Shown here piece by piece: positions 1 to 7,128 of a stretch of DNA of 33,025 nt. Made by a program: the position numbers and the translations under genes. The notes below the pieces were generated by a model. It was not told the origin of the DNA and ran no database searches. It saw nothing but the letters and a program-made list of their open reading frames with translations. The stretch is from Ga0077536 sp943370145. GTDB lineage: Bacteria; Pseudomonadota; Gammaproteobacteria; Ga0077536. Each line of letters begins with the position of its first letter. Positions within the stretch are counted from its first letter, which is position 1. The stretch spans positions 1 through 33,025 of the forward strand of contig CALRPY020000049.1 in assembly GCA_943370145.1 (NCBI GenBank), written 5' to 3'.

Positions 1-1
1 G

Positions 2-100
2 GGCGCCAGCCAGTGGGCAGCGGAAAAGCACTTTCACGGCAACGGTCATGACGCGCGTTCATCACCCGCCATCATGAAAGAAGCTCCCCGGCTGGCCTGA
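2..100 (+). CDS. possible 3' end of an upstream gene (partial)
   Basis: One forward frame is open from the left edge to a TGA at 98-100 and would encode about 32 residues ending in KEAPRLA. The other two forward frames close sooner, at 51 and 75. The first codons have fairly GC-rich third positions, but that is weak evidence over so short a stretch. No family can be recognised, and the stretch may equally be non-coding. Confidence 0.2.
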   Translation, partial: GASQWAAEKHFHGNGHDARSSPAIMKEAPRLA

Positions 101-110
101 GGGGAGAAAA

Positions 111-149
111 GAGAAAAGGTGTCAGATTTGAAATCTGACACCTTTTCTC
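111..149. repeat. 39-bp perfect palindrome (REP-like)
   Basis: Two perfectly complementary 19-nt arms (111-129 and 131-149) flank one central G. The core reads GGTGTCAGATTT / AAATCTGACACC, and the outer parts are A-rich (GAGAAAA) and T-rich (TTTTCTC). The T-rich arm could act as a terminator for a gene entering from the left edge. Such perfection is also typical of REP-type dispersed palindromes mobilised by IS200-like (RAYT) transposases, but no transposase lies in this window. Confidence 0.85.
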
Positions 150-150
150 C

Positions 151-332
151 TCCGTGTCCTCCGTCGTGAAGACGAGGTTTTCCAGGGAACGAAACGCCGG
201 ATTTTTGACCACGGAGGACACGGAGCGCACGGAGAAAAAAGGCCTTGCTCGGCGTGCTGTTCAAGTCAGTTTCAGGACACTGCCGCCGGTACGCCTCACA
301 CCCTCCCCTCGGTGTTCTCCGTGTTCGGTGGC
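151..332. repeat. dispersed CACGGAG-type intergenic repeat, copy 1
   Basis: Perfect 14-nt inverted arms TCCGTGTCCTCCGT (151-164) and ACGGAGGACACGGA (211-224) flank an AT-richer core. A related CTCGGTGTTCTCCGTGTT block ends near 332. The same vocabulary returns in the 22256-22455 intergenic region, including accgagaacacc blocks and a ccgg(g/a)tttt(/c)..ccacgga core, so this is a dispersed element and not chance. No credible gene occupies 101-374. Confidence 0.65.
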
Positions 333-374
333 CATTCCGCGTCTCAGCGCGGAGCATCCGGCACCGGTCGTGGC

Positions 375-983
375 TCAATCGAGCGCGTGCAGGGAATAGA
401 CCACGACCGGCGCGTCGCGACGCACGAACATCCCCCCGCCGAGATTGCGGAAGGTACGACCCAGCCGCTGCGTGTACCAGCGCGTGCTGCGCAGGTGCAC
501 GTGGGGGTCGGTGCGTGACTGGTCGCAGTTCTGTTGCCAGTCCTCGCGGGTCAGCGCGGCGAAATACAGCAGGCCCCGGCAGCGCGCGGCAAGCTGTTCG
601 ATGGCGCGCGCCGCGTCGCCGCGATCCAGGTACTGCAGGACATCGTTGCACATCACGAAATCGAAGCTGCCGCGGTTCAGGTCGAGGATCGAGCAGCGCT
701 GCCAGCCGTACCTCGCGCACGCGTACTCGCTGACGTCGGTGCCGATATAACCCGCCCCGGGGAAAGCCCGCAGGAGAGGGCGGCGAAAGCGGCCGGTACC
801 GGCGCCGACGTCGAGGATGCTGCGCACGGGGAACTCGAGCAGCCCGGCATAGGCGGCAATGAAGCGGCCGAGTCTCACGCTGTCCGCCGGCTCGGATACC
901 CGGGTGTCGCGGTCACCGTAGAACTGCCTGAAATAACGCTCGCCAAACGGCGCGTCGCCCGCCGGGGATGAAGATCTGGCCAT
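375..983 (-). CDS. class I SAM-dependent methyltransferase
   Basis: The 202-residue protein has a class I methyltransferase fold. Motif I is ILDVGAGTGRFRRPL (about residues 57-71), followed by an acidic strand end GTDVSEYA and a motif IV-like FDFVMCNDVLQYL near the middle. This arrangement binds S-adenosylmethionine, but the substrate cannot be read from sequence. No signal peptide or membrane segment is seen, so it is probably cytosolic. The ATG at 983 is preceded by GGAAGG about 14 nt upstream, which is a rather distant Shine-Dalgarno. It is divergent from the FimV-like gene across about 120 bp. The family assignment is firm; the function is unknown. Confidence 0.85.
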   Translation of the reverse strand: MARSSSPAGDAPFGERYFRQFYGDRDTRVSEPADSVRLGRFIAAYAGLLEFPVRSILDVGAGTGRFRRPLLRAFPGAGYIGTDVSEYACARYGWQRCSILDLNRGSFDFVMCNDVLQYLDRGDAARAIEQLAARCRGLLYFAALTREDWQQNCDQSRTDPHVHLRSTRWYTQRLGRTFRNLGGGMFVRRDAPVVVYSLHALD

Positions 984-1104
984 GGATTGCCGCTATACCT
1001 TCCGTAACTCTTTGTTCGTCTGAAAATTGCTTACGTTGAGCGCGCTCGGGCGCAATAATCGCCAAGCGTTTTCCGCCGTTTCCTCGGTTGGCAAGGGAGG
1101 TCCC

Positions 1105-2934
1105 GTGAAGATCCGCTCCAGAATTTCCTGCCTCTCCGCCTGTCTCTGCGCCGTCCCGCTGGCGCATGCGCTGGGCGTGGGTGGCATCAGCGGCGGCGGC
1201 GGGCGAAGTTCTCCCCTGGACGCCTACGTCACCCTCTACACGGCCCCGAGCGAGCGCCAAGCCATCACGGGCGTCGAGCTGCTGCCGGACATCACGCTGG
1301 ACGCCGCCGCCGACCGCGCGCTGCTGTCGCGGATCACGGCCAGCATCGAACACACCGCGAACGGCTCCTTCATCCACCTGGCGAGCGCGCTGCCGCTTGC
1401 AGTGGATCGCATCAGTTTCCGTCTGCGCGTGACGACGACGCGCGGGGCGATCGTGAGCCATTACGACTTGCGCCTGGCCGACCTGCGCCCCGCGCTCGCC
1501 CCCCTGCCGTCGCTGGCCCCGACACGTGAGATTGTCGCACGTCCCCGCAGCGCTCGAAGCACGCCGGCGGAGGTACCCGCCGCGGGCACCGGGGATGGCG
1601 GCAGCTACGGACCCGTGCGCAGCGGCGAATCGCTGTGGCTCATCGCGAAACGACTGGGCGCGGGCGCCGACATCCAGCGGATGATGAGCGCGCTGCATGC
1701 GCTGAATCCCCACGCCTTCGTCGGCGGCGACATGTCGCGCCTGCGGGTCGGCGTGACGTTGCAGACGCCGAACGATAGCGGCTTGCCCGCCGCGACGCCG
1801 TCGTCCGGGCCAGCCTCCGCCTCGGCGCCCGCCTCGGCGCCCGCCACGACCACGGCACGCGCGGCCGCGCGGCGCGAGGAAGAGGTTGCTCCGCAGCGGC
1901 CAGCGGCGCCCACCGCGGCGATCGTCAGGGAAACACGCGTCGACGCCGACCGGCCGGCCGGCGCGCTCGTGCGACAGCGCGTGTTGCGCGACCCGGCGCT
2001 CACCGCGCGGCTTGCGGAACTCGACGCGAAGTTCGCCGCCATCCGCGCCAGATACGGCCAGCCTACGGCCGTCGCCGCCCCCGTCGCCGCCCCCGTCGGC
2101 GCCCCTGTCGCCGCAATGACGGCGCCCACGACGGTCGCCGCACGCCCGGGCAATGCGCCCATCACCCCGACCGCGAGCGCGGCTGAGGTCCCCGCCGGGC
2201 AGCCAGCGACGCCGACCGCAGCGTCCGCGGACAGTACCGACGCGATACCTGCCACGCCACCGCGCACCCGGTCCAGCGCGGAAACAGACCGGAACGGCGC
2301 ACTCGGCTGGGCACGCCAAGCCGCCATCGGGATCGCCCTCCTCGCGCTCGGTGCGTGGGTCTTGCTCAGACAGTCCAGCCGCCTCGGCGCGCGGCGGGCG
2401 CAGACCAGCTTCGAAACGCACCAGGCGGCGGACGCCGATCGCAAGGCAGAAGTCGCGCGGAAGGCGGAGAACCGCGTGCGCATGGAAACCGAAATCAAGG
2501 GACTGCTCGACCGCAAGGGCGGCACGCCCGGCGTGTCGCTCGCGACCTCGGTGCAGCCCCACGCCATCACGGCGCTGCCGCCGCTCGGCGCGGCCGACAG
2601 CACGGAGGCCGCGACGGGCGCAGTGAACGACACGAACCGGGACGTCGCGATCGACACCAGCATCGCGCACGGCCGTTATGCCGAGGCTGAAGTCCTGCTG
2701 CGCGAAGCCATCCGCGCGAATCCGCGCAACGTGCAGTCGAAGCTGCGGCTGGCGGAGCTGTTCTACATCACCGAGCAGGTCGATGGCTTCGCCGAGCTGG
2801 CCGCCGAGATGAAGGAGCGGGATCGCGCCAGCCTCAGTGACGAGGAATGGAAGCGGGTGGTGCGCATGGGCAAGATCCTGGCACCCGAAATGATGCCGTT
2901 CAGCGGCCCGAAAGTGGTCGGGCTGCACGCGTGA
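1105..2934 (+). CDS. FimV-like LysM/TPR membrane protein
   Basis: The 609-residue protein starts at a GTG with AAGGGAGG just upstream. An in-frame ATG at 1027 would place 26 residues before the signal peptide, so 1105 is preferred. Order of parts: signal peptide ending PLAHA (1-22); a FimV N-terminal-like domain beginning LGVGG and containing PLDAYVTL; a LysM segment YGPVRSGESLWLIAKRLG (about 167-225) closely resembling FimV; a long Ala/Pro-rich linker; one membrane segment IGIALLALGAWVLL (about 407-422); and a C-terminal TPR-like region RYAEAEVLLREAIRANP (about 520-600). FimV/HubP proteins bind peptidoglycan and organise cell poles and type IV pili or type II secretion. This one is shorter than typical FimV (often 900 or more residues) and is not beside asd or truA, so it may be a paralogue. 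No cellular role is proven. Confidence 0.85.
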   Translation: MKIRSRISCLSACLCAVPLAHALGVGGISGGGGRSSPLDAYVTLYTAPSERQAITGVELLPDITLDAAADRALLSRITASIEHTANGSFIHLASALPLAVDRISFRLRVTTTRGAIVSHYDLRLADLRPALAPLPSLAPTREIVARPRSARSTPAEVPAAGTGDGGSYGPVRSGESLWLIAKRLGAGADIQRMMSALHALNPHAFVGGDMSRLRVGVTLQTPNDSGLPAATPSSGPASASAPASAPATTTARAAARREEEVAPQRPAAPTAAIVRETRVDADRPAGALVRQRVLRDPALTARLAELDAKFAAIRARYGQPTAVAAPVAAPVGAPVAAMTAPTTVAARPGNAPITPTASAAEVPAGQPATPTAASADSTDAIPATPPRTRSSAETDRNGALGWARQAAIGIALLALGAWVLLRQSSRLGARRAQTSFETHQAADADRKAEVARKAENRVRMETEIKGLLDRKGGTPGVSLATSVQPHAITALPPLGAADSTEAATGAVNDTNRDVAIDTSIAHGRYAEAEVLLREAIRANPRNVQSKLRLAELFYITEQVDGFAELAAEMKERDRASLSDEEWKRVVRMGKILAPEMMPFSGPKVVGLHA

Positions 2935-2941
2935 GCCCACC

Positions 2942-3331
2942 ATGACCGGCAAGTCGCCGCGCCGGTTCCGCTGGCTGCGCGCACTGACGGTTTGGGGACT
3001 GTGCCTGCTGCTTGCGCCGTCTCCAGCGTTGGCCGCTCCCGCGGCCACCCCCGACGAACCGCCGCCTGGCGCTACCTTCGACGCGGAAACCCTGCGCGGA
3101 CTCCTCGCAGGTATCCGCACGCTGCAGGAGGCGCTGACGCGCGGCATCGACGATTCGGCGGGCGCGCTCGCCGGGCAGCTGCCCGAACTCTGGGACCGGC
3201 TCGAAACCCTCGAGCATCAAATTCACCAGCGCTTGCCGGTGCTGCGCGAAGAACTGCGCAAGCTGGAGCGCGCGCTGCGCGATGCACTCCCGGCGGAGCG
3301 CCGCGACCCGCCACCGACGGTCGAGGTCTGA
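2942..3331 (+). CDS. small exported helical protein
   Basis: The 129-residue protein begins 7 nt after the FimV-like stop codon, so the two are probably co-transcribed and translationally coupled; no clear Shine-Dalgarno is present. A basic N-terminus (KSPRRFRWLR) and a hydrophobic stretch VWGLCLLLAPSPALA make a convincing signal peptide of about 31 residues. The mature part is Ala/Glu/Arg/Leu-rich and predicted helical, with a likely coiled coil (LETLEHQIHQRLPVLREELR). No enzyme motif is visible. Its position suggests a periplasmic partner of the FimV-like protein, but that is inference from synteny only. Confidence 0.7.
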   Translation: MTGKSPRRFRWLRALTVWGLCLLLAPSPALAAPAATPDEPPPGATFDAETLRGLLAGIRTLQEALTRGIDDSAGALAGQLPELWDRLETLEHQIHQRLPVLREELRKLERALRDALPAERRDPPPTVEV

Positions 3332-3352
3332 AGCGGCGGGGCCGGCGCAGCG

Positions 3353-3973
3353 TCAGGGCTCCCTGCTGGCCATGCCCTCGTAGATGCAACCGAGCGACTT
3401 CGGCAGGCCTGCGAGGTAATTGACGTCCAGGCGCGTGAGCGCGAATCCGGCTGCGAGCAGCGCGCTGTCGATCGGGCGGTCGGCGCGACAGCCGTCAATC
3501 ACCATCCGCTGCAGCGACGCGAGGCGGCGCTGCCACCTGGCGATTTCAGGATCGCGGCTGGGGCCGGGCTCGGCAAAGAACAGGCGGCCGCCCGGTTTCA
3601 GGACGCGATGGATTTCCTGCGCGACCCGCTCCAGATCGCTGACGCAGCACAACGCGAACGTCGTGACCACGGAGTCGAAGGTGTTGTCCTTCAGCGGCAG
3701 CTGCTCGGCCCGCCCCTCCCGCACATCCACCGGAAAAGGCAGGTGGCGCAGGCGCCTGCGCAACTGGGTGTTGAAACGCGGGTTCGGATCGATCGTCGTC
3801 AGCGAGGTGATTTCGTGGTGGTAGAGCGGCAGGGTGGCGCCCAGCCCCACGCCAAGCTCGAGCACGTGCCCGTTCGCGTACTCGACCGCGCGGCAGCGTG
3901 CCTGCTCCATGCTCGACAGCCGGTCGCTGAACCCGAGCAGTTGCGGCAGGACGTGTGCTCGAAAGAATCCCAT
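3353..3973 (-). CDS. UbiE/type-11-like SAM methyltransferase
   Basis: The 206-residue protein starting MGFFRAHVLPQLL is a class I methyltransferase. Motif I is VLELGVGLGATLPLY, the acidic strand is LTTIDPNP, and the post-I region contains FDSVVTTFALCCVSD and VLKPGGRLFFAEPG, as in the methyltransferase-11 group that includes small phospholipid and METTL7-like enzymes. The ATG at 3973 is chosen because family members commonly begin at this FxxHVLP block. An ATG at 4039 would overlap the upstream SEL1 gene's last codons and add an unconserved tail. It lies 29 nt downstream of the SEL1-repeat gene on the same strand, so co-transcription is likely. The substrate is unknown; a lipid headgroup or small lipophilic molecule is a guess from family resemblance. 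Confidence 0.85.
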   Translation of the reverse strand: MGFFRAHVLPQLLGFSDRLSSMEQARCRAVEYANGHVLELGVGLGATLPLYHHEITSLTTIDPNPRFNTQLRRRLRHLPFPVDVREGRAEQLPLKDNTFDSVVTTFALCCVSDLERVAQEIHRVLKPGGRLFFAEPGPSRDPEIARWQRRLASLQRMVIDGCRADRPIDSALLAAGFALTRLDVNYLAGLPKSLGCIYEGMASREP

Positions 3974-4002
3974 GTCAGGCGCGGGTCCGGAGCAATCCAG
4001 GT

Positions 4003-5310
4003 TCAAACGGCTTGCAACGAGTATGCGTGCTGGGTGCATAGGCGCTGGTTCAGGCTGTCATCGAGGAGGGTTACGTCAGTCCGGCCGAGCGGCAGGGCCG
4101 CGCCGTCATGGTCCGCCGACGGCGGCGCCACTTCCGTGGGCAGGGGAATGCCGGCCTCACGGTAAATCGCCCGCAGGCGTTCCCGCGCCTGGTCGTGGCC
4201 CTGGCGCGCGGCGGCGCGGTACCAGGTGACGGCTTCCGCGTCGTCGACGGCCACCCCGTCGCCCCGCTCGTAACGCGCAGCGAGCGCGAACTGGGCGTCG
4301 GCGTGACCGCCGGCAGCGGCGCGCTGCAGCCAGCGCAGCGCATCCGCCTTGTCCTGCGGCCCGCGGTTCAGCGTGACCAGCAGTTGCGAGATCAGGAACT
4401 GCGCCTCGGCATTCCCGGCCATCGCCTGCGCATCGAGCAGGGGCAGGGCGTCGCCCGACCGGCCGGACGCGAGCAGCGCCTTGGCCTGCGACAAATCCGC
4501 GTCGGCGGGCGGGGGCGCCGCATCCGCGACCGTCGCCTCGGCCGGCGAATCGGGCTGGCGCTCTTCCGGCTGCCCATCCGGTGTGACGGATTCGGCGCCG
4601 GCAGGCGGCAGGGCGGCCTGTTCGATGCGGATCCCGTGCTGGCGGGCAATCTGCATGGCCTTGAGTTCGTCCGGGGTATAGGCCGCAGGCGGGCTGGCCG
4701 GCGCGGCGGGCGGCGGCGCCGGCGAAGCGACAGCCGCATCCGACCCGGGGCCCGCAGCGGCGGTTTGCGGCGCGGCCGCCATCTCGGCCGCCATCTCGGC
4801 CGCCATCTCGGCCACAGGCTCGGCAGCGGGCGGCGCCACTTCATCGGGCGGCGGCGTGAGGCCCGCGGCGCGATAGAACTCGCGCACGTTCTTCTGAGCC
4901 ATCGCATGTCCCTGCCGCGCGGCTGCCCGGTAGTAGGTGAAGGCCCAATCGTCGTCCTGCGCCACGCCCTCGCCGAGCAGGTACATGTTGCCGAGGTTGA
5001 ACTGGGCGTCGGCATTGCCGCGCTGTGCCGCCTGCTCGTAGAGCCTGGCTGCACGCGCTGGGTCCTTGCCGACGCCCTTGCCGGCCTGGTAGAGGGCCGC
5101 GAGTTGCGTCAAGGCAACAGGGTCGCCGGCGGCAGCCAGCGCGTCCAGCCGGGGAATGGCGCTCGCATAGTCGCGCCGCTCCACAGCCGCCAGGGCAGCC
5201 TCGAGCTCCGTGGCGCCGGCCGGCGACACGTGCAGCAGGCCCAGACACGCGCACAGTGCCGGGAGAAGCTTCGCCGCGCGGCGGGGTGGGCGGCTGTTGG
5301 GGCGGTTCAC
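4003..5310 (-). CDS. SEL1-repeat (TPR-like) exported protein
   Basis: The 435-residue protein has a signal peptide (LLPALCACLGLLHVSPAGA) and two blocks of SEL1-type repeats. The first block (about residues 60-135) contains AQFNLGNMYLLGEGVAQD and ATG-like AARQGHAMAQ; the second (about 300-390) contains AQFALAARYERGDGVAVDD and AARQGHDQAR. Each block ends in a matching FYRAAGLTPP / IYREAGIPLP tail, so the gene looks like an internal duplication. Between them lies a Pro/Ala linker with three tandem 12-bp units (4774-4809) encoding EMAA repeats. The GTG at 5310 is preferred over the ATG at 5373, because a promoter-like -10 lies at 5344-5349, between the two. SEL1 proteins are scaffolds; the partner is unknown. 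Confidence 0.8.
   Translation of the reverse strand: MNRPNSRPPRRAAKLLPALCACLGLLHVSPAGATELEAALAAVERRDYASAIPRLDALAAAGDPVALTQLAALYQAGKGVGKDPARAARLYEQAAQRGNADAQFNLGNMYLLGEGVAQDDDWAFTYYRAAARQGHAMAQKNVREFYRAAGLTPPPDEVAPPAAEPVAEMAAEMAAEMAAAPQTAAAGPGSDAAVASPAPPPAAPASPPAAYTPDELKAMQIARQHGIRIEQAALPPAGAESVTPDGQPEERQPDSPAEATVADAAPPPADADLSQAKALLASGRSGDALPLLDAQAMAGNAEAQFLISQLLVTLNRGPQDKADALRWLQRAAAGGHADAQFALAARYERGDGVAVDDAEAVTWYRAAARQGHDQARERLRAIYREAGIPLPTEVAPPSADHDGAALPLGRTDVTLLDDSLNQRLCTQHAYSLQAV
4774..4809. repeat. three tandem 12-bp units
   Basis: Three exact copies of GGCCGCCATCTC encode the EMAA repeats in the linker of the SEL1-repeat protein. In-frame multiples of 12 bp can vary in number without breaking the gene. 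Confidence 0.9.
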
Positions 5311-5337
5311 GGGCCGTGTCGTCGTCCTTCGGAACTG

Positions 5338-5373
5338 GACCCCAGTATATTGGGGTCGTGGCGTTCTCGTCAT
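5338..5373 (-). promoter_or_regulatory. putative promoter with palindromic operator for the SEL1 gene
   Basis: On the minus strand a -10-like TATACT (5344-5349) follows an ATGACG -35-like box (5368-5373) with an 18-nt spacer. It would start transcription about 25 nt before the GTG at 5310. The -10 lies inside a 20-bp interrupted palindrome, GACCCCA-N6-TGGGGTC (5338-5357), which looks like a repressor-type operator. The -35 is weak, so the promoter call is tentative; the palindrome itself is directly visible. Confidence 0.4.
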
Positions 5374-5506
5374 CCAGATGATGCGGTTGCGTCAGTTTTT
5401 GGCGACAGACGGCGACAGTCATCGCGCCGGCGGCGGCGCGCGCGACATCAAATGGTAAAAGAACCCCGCTAGCCTCCCGCCAATCTTCCAGCAGACGGGA
5501 ACGCAG

Positions 5507-5710
5507 ATGGAACGCACGGCCGGTGGCGACGCGGTGGCGGAAATGCACTGGGGCTTGATGGCGGAAATCGAGGCGCTCGAGGAGCTGCTCGCCGATACCC
5601 GCCAGCTGGGCGAGGACGATGACGCACTGGCGCTGCACGCGAACTCGTTGCGCCAGGCCTTGTACCAGCGGCGGCGCGCCCTTCGCGCGGGTCCCGGCGC
5701 CGTCGGCTAG
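5507..5710 (+). CDS. small acidic helical protein, unknown
   Basis: A 67-residue ORF begins at an ATG preceded by GACGGGAACGCAG, a moderate Shine-Dalgarno. The product is rich in Glu, Ala, Leu and Arg (IEALEELLADTRQLGEDDDA, then LRQALYQRRRALRAG) and should form one or two helices; it has no signal peptide. Its TAG stop overlaps the stop of the convergent crp gene within the tetranucleotide CTAG. No family is recognised. The sensible start and strong helical pattern favour a real gene, but chance coding in GC-rich DNA cannot be excluded. Confidence 0.5.
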   Translation: MERTAGGDAVAEMHWGLMAEIEALEELLADTRQLGEDDDALALHANSLRQALYQRRRALRAGPGAVG

Positions 5711-6375
5711 CCGGGCGTGGCGCGGGGGAGGGTTGGCTGCCGCTGGCGGACGCCGAGCAGCACGATGTTCCGACCCGTGACGCGGACCTGTTCCTGGTCC
5801 TCCATCTCCTTGAGCACCTTGCCGACCATTTCGCGCGAGCAGCCGACGAGCCGCCCCAGCTCCTGCCGGGTCACCCGCACCTGGGTTCCGTCGGGATGAC
5901 TCATCGCGTCGGGCTGCTCGCAGAGGTCCAGCAGGGTGCGGGCAACTCGTCCGTAGACATCCATGAAAGCGAGGTCGCCGAGCTTGCGATTCGTCGCCCG
6001 CAGCCGCCGGGCTATCTGCGCGATCATCAGTTCGAGCAGTTGGGGGTAGAGGTCGCTGAGGGCGCGCAGCCTCGAATAGCCAATCTGGGCGATGTCGCAG
6101 TCGGTGCGCGCGCGCACCAGCGCCGACCGGCTCTCGTCGCCACTGAAGAGGCCGATTTCGCCGAAGAATTCGCCGGGGTTGAGGTAGGCGAGCACGATTT
6201 CGTGCCCCTTTTCGTCCTCGAGCAGGACAGTCACCGAACCGTTGACGACGTAGTAGAGGTCGCCCGCCGGGTCGCCCTGGCGGATGATCGCGGATTTCGC
6301 CGGGTAGCGGCGCCGGTGGCAGTGCCCGAGAAAGGCATGCACGCTGTCGTCCGCGGGAGAGAACTCAAACGCCAT
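5707..6375 (-). CDS. crp: CRP/Vfr-type cAMP receptor transcription regulator
   Basis: The 222-residue protein aligns along its length with E. coli CRP and Pseudomonas Vfr. The N-terminal cyclic-nucleotide domain carries GEFFGEIGLF (G72, E73) and ESRSALVRA (R83, S84), the residues that hold the cAMP ribose and phosphate. The long dimerisation helix reads RRLRATNRKLGDLAF, so T128 is kept but the CRP Ser128 position is Asn. The C-terminal winged helix contains VTRQELGRLVGCSREMVGKVLK; Arg180 and Glu181 equivalents are present and the Arg185 equivalent is Lys. Family knowledge predicts a cAMP-dependent global regulator that binds TGTGA-N6-TCACA-like sites. The 3' end converges on the 67-codon gene. 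No operon partner is seen. Confidence 0.93.
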   Translation of the reverse strand: MAFEFSPADDSVHAFLGHCHRRRYPAKSAIIRQGDPAGDLYYVVNGSVTVLLEDEKGHEIVLAYLNPGEFFGEIGLFSGDESRSALVRARTDCDIAQIGYSRLRALSDLYPQLLELMIAQIARRLRATNRKLGDLAFMDVYGRVARTLLDLCEQPDAMSHPDGTQVRVTRQELGRLVGCSREMVGKVLKEMEDQEQVRVTGRNIVLLGVRQRQPTLPRATPG

Positions 6376-6496
6376 GGTGCTTTCCAGCCGCTACGGGCCT
6401 CGCTGATCGAGACCCCACTTTATATCGCGCGCACCGCCGCGCGGATATCGCCCGGATGCGGTGGTCCATCCGCGGCGTGAGGCATTTCACGCTTTC

Positions 6497-7123
6497 TCAC
6501 TGCACGGCGGGGGCGGGTTCGGCGTCCACCGCAGTCGTGGGAGCGGGCCTGAGCATCTGCAGGCGCACCCAGCGGTCCGCTTCTGGGTCATAGCGGAAAT
6601 GCAGCCGCGGCCCGGTGCCACCGTCCTGCACACGCGCCGCGAACGACCGGATCAGCTGGTTGCTGCGGACTTCGATCCGCTCGTCGCCGCCATAGAGTTG
6701 GCGCTGGCCGGCATCCATCGCAGGCACGCCCAGGGATTCCAGCAGTTCGCCGGTCCATTCGAAGCGCATCAGCCGCGACGGTGCGGCGCCCGCTTCTTCC
6801 TCGATCCCGAGCACGAGTTCGAAACGACGGTCGGCATCGAGGTCGGCCTGCCAGCAGCCGAGCGCCCGGGCCTCGGTCGGAATGCCGACGCGCGTGAGCA
6901 CCAGCGGGCCGTCACTGATTTCGATGTCGACGCCGAGACCTCCTTCCGCACTCGCGTCGCGGGCCACGACATGAAGGCCGCCCCGATCGAATTCGCAGAG
7001 CGGCGGGGTCGCCGCCGCGGGCGCGCCTGCGCTGCCCAGACAGCCGGCCAGCAGCGCGGACCACAGCCGCCGTCGGCACGTGCGCGCCCCACACCCGCCT
7101 TGAAATCGGGAGGTCGACGCCAT
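6497..7123 (-). CDS. putative periplasmic lipoprotein, unknown
   Basis: From the ATG at 7123 the protein has 208 residues. A basic n-region (TCRRR), a short hydrophobic stretch and LLAGC form a plausible lipobox; a cut by signal peptidase I after GAPAA is the alternative. The mature domain contains WQADLDADRRFELVLGIEEEAG, a pattern like a single calcium-binding or FG-GAP-style strand-loop, followed by a beta-rich region with IRSFAARVQDGG. The family is not recognised with confidence; a distant resemblance to PliI-like lysozyme inhibitors was considered but is unsupported. The gene is divergent from groES, and its start codon lies inside the groESL -10 element, so the two transcripts must overlap or compete. 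Confidence 0.7.
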   Translation of the reverse strand: MASTSRFQGGCGARTCRRRLWSALLAGCLGSAGAPAAATPPLCEFDRGGLHVVARDASAEGGLGVDIEISDGPLVLTRVGIPTEARALGCWQADLDADRRFELVLGIEEEAGAAPSRLMRFEWTGELLESLGVPAMDAGQRQLYGGDERIEVRSNQLIRSFAARVQDGGTGPRLHFRYDPEADRWVRLQMLRPAPTTAVDAEPAPAVQ

Positions 7124-7125
7124 AT
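7099..7125 (+). promoter_or_regulatory. sigma32-type heat-shock promoter of groESL
   Basis: CTTGAA (7099-7104), 13 nt, then CGCCATAT (7118-7125) match the RpoH consensus CTTGAA-N13/14-CCCCATNT with one mismatch. Transcription would start near 7132, about 85 nt before the groES ATG. Confidence 0.8.
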
Positions 7126-7128
7126 CAT

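Noticed and set aside
913..3147. 744-codon open frame on the minus strand opposite the FimV-like gene
   Set aside because: It is the antisense of a gene with recognisable domains. The product is Arg/Gly/Ala-rich without any domain, as expected for GC-rich antisense frames.
6497..7123. PliI-type lysozyme inhibitor
   Set aside because: Only a vague similarity around the IRSF segment; no diagnostic motif could be matched, so the gene is left as an unknown lipoprotein.
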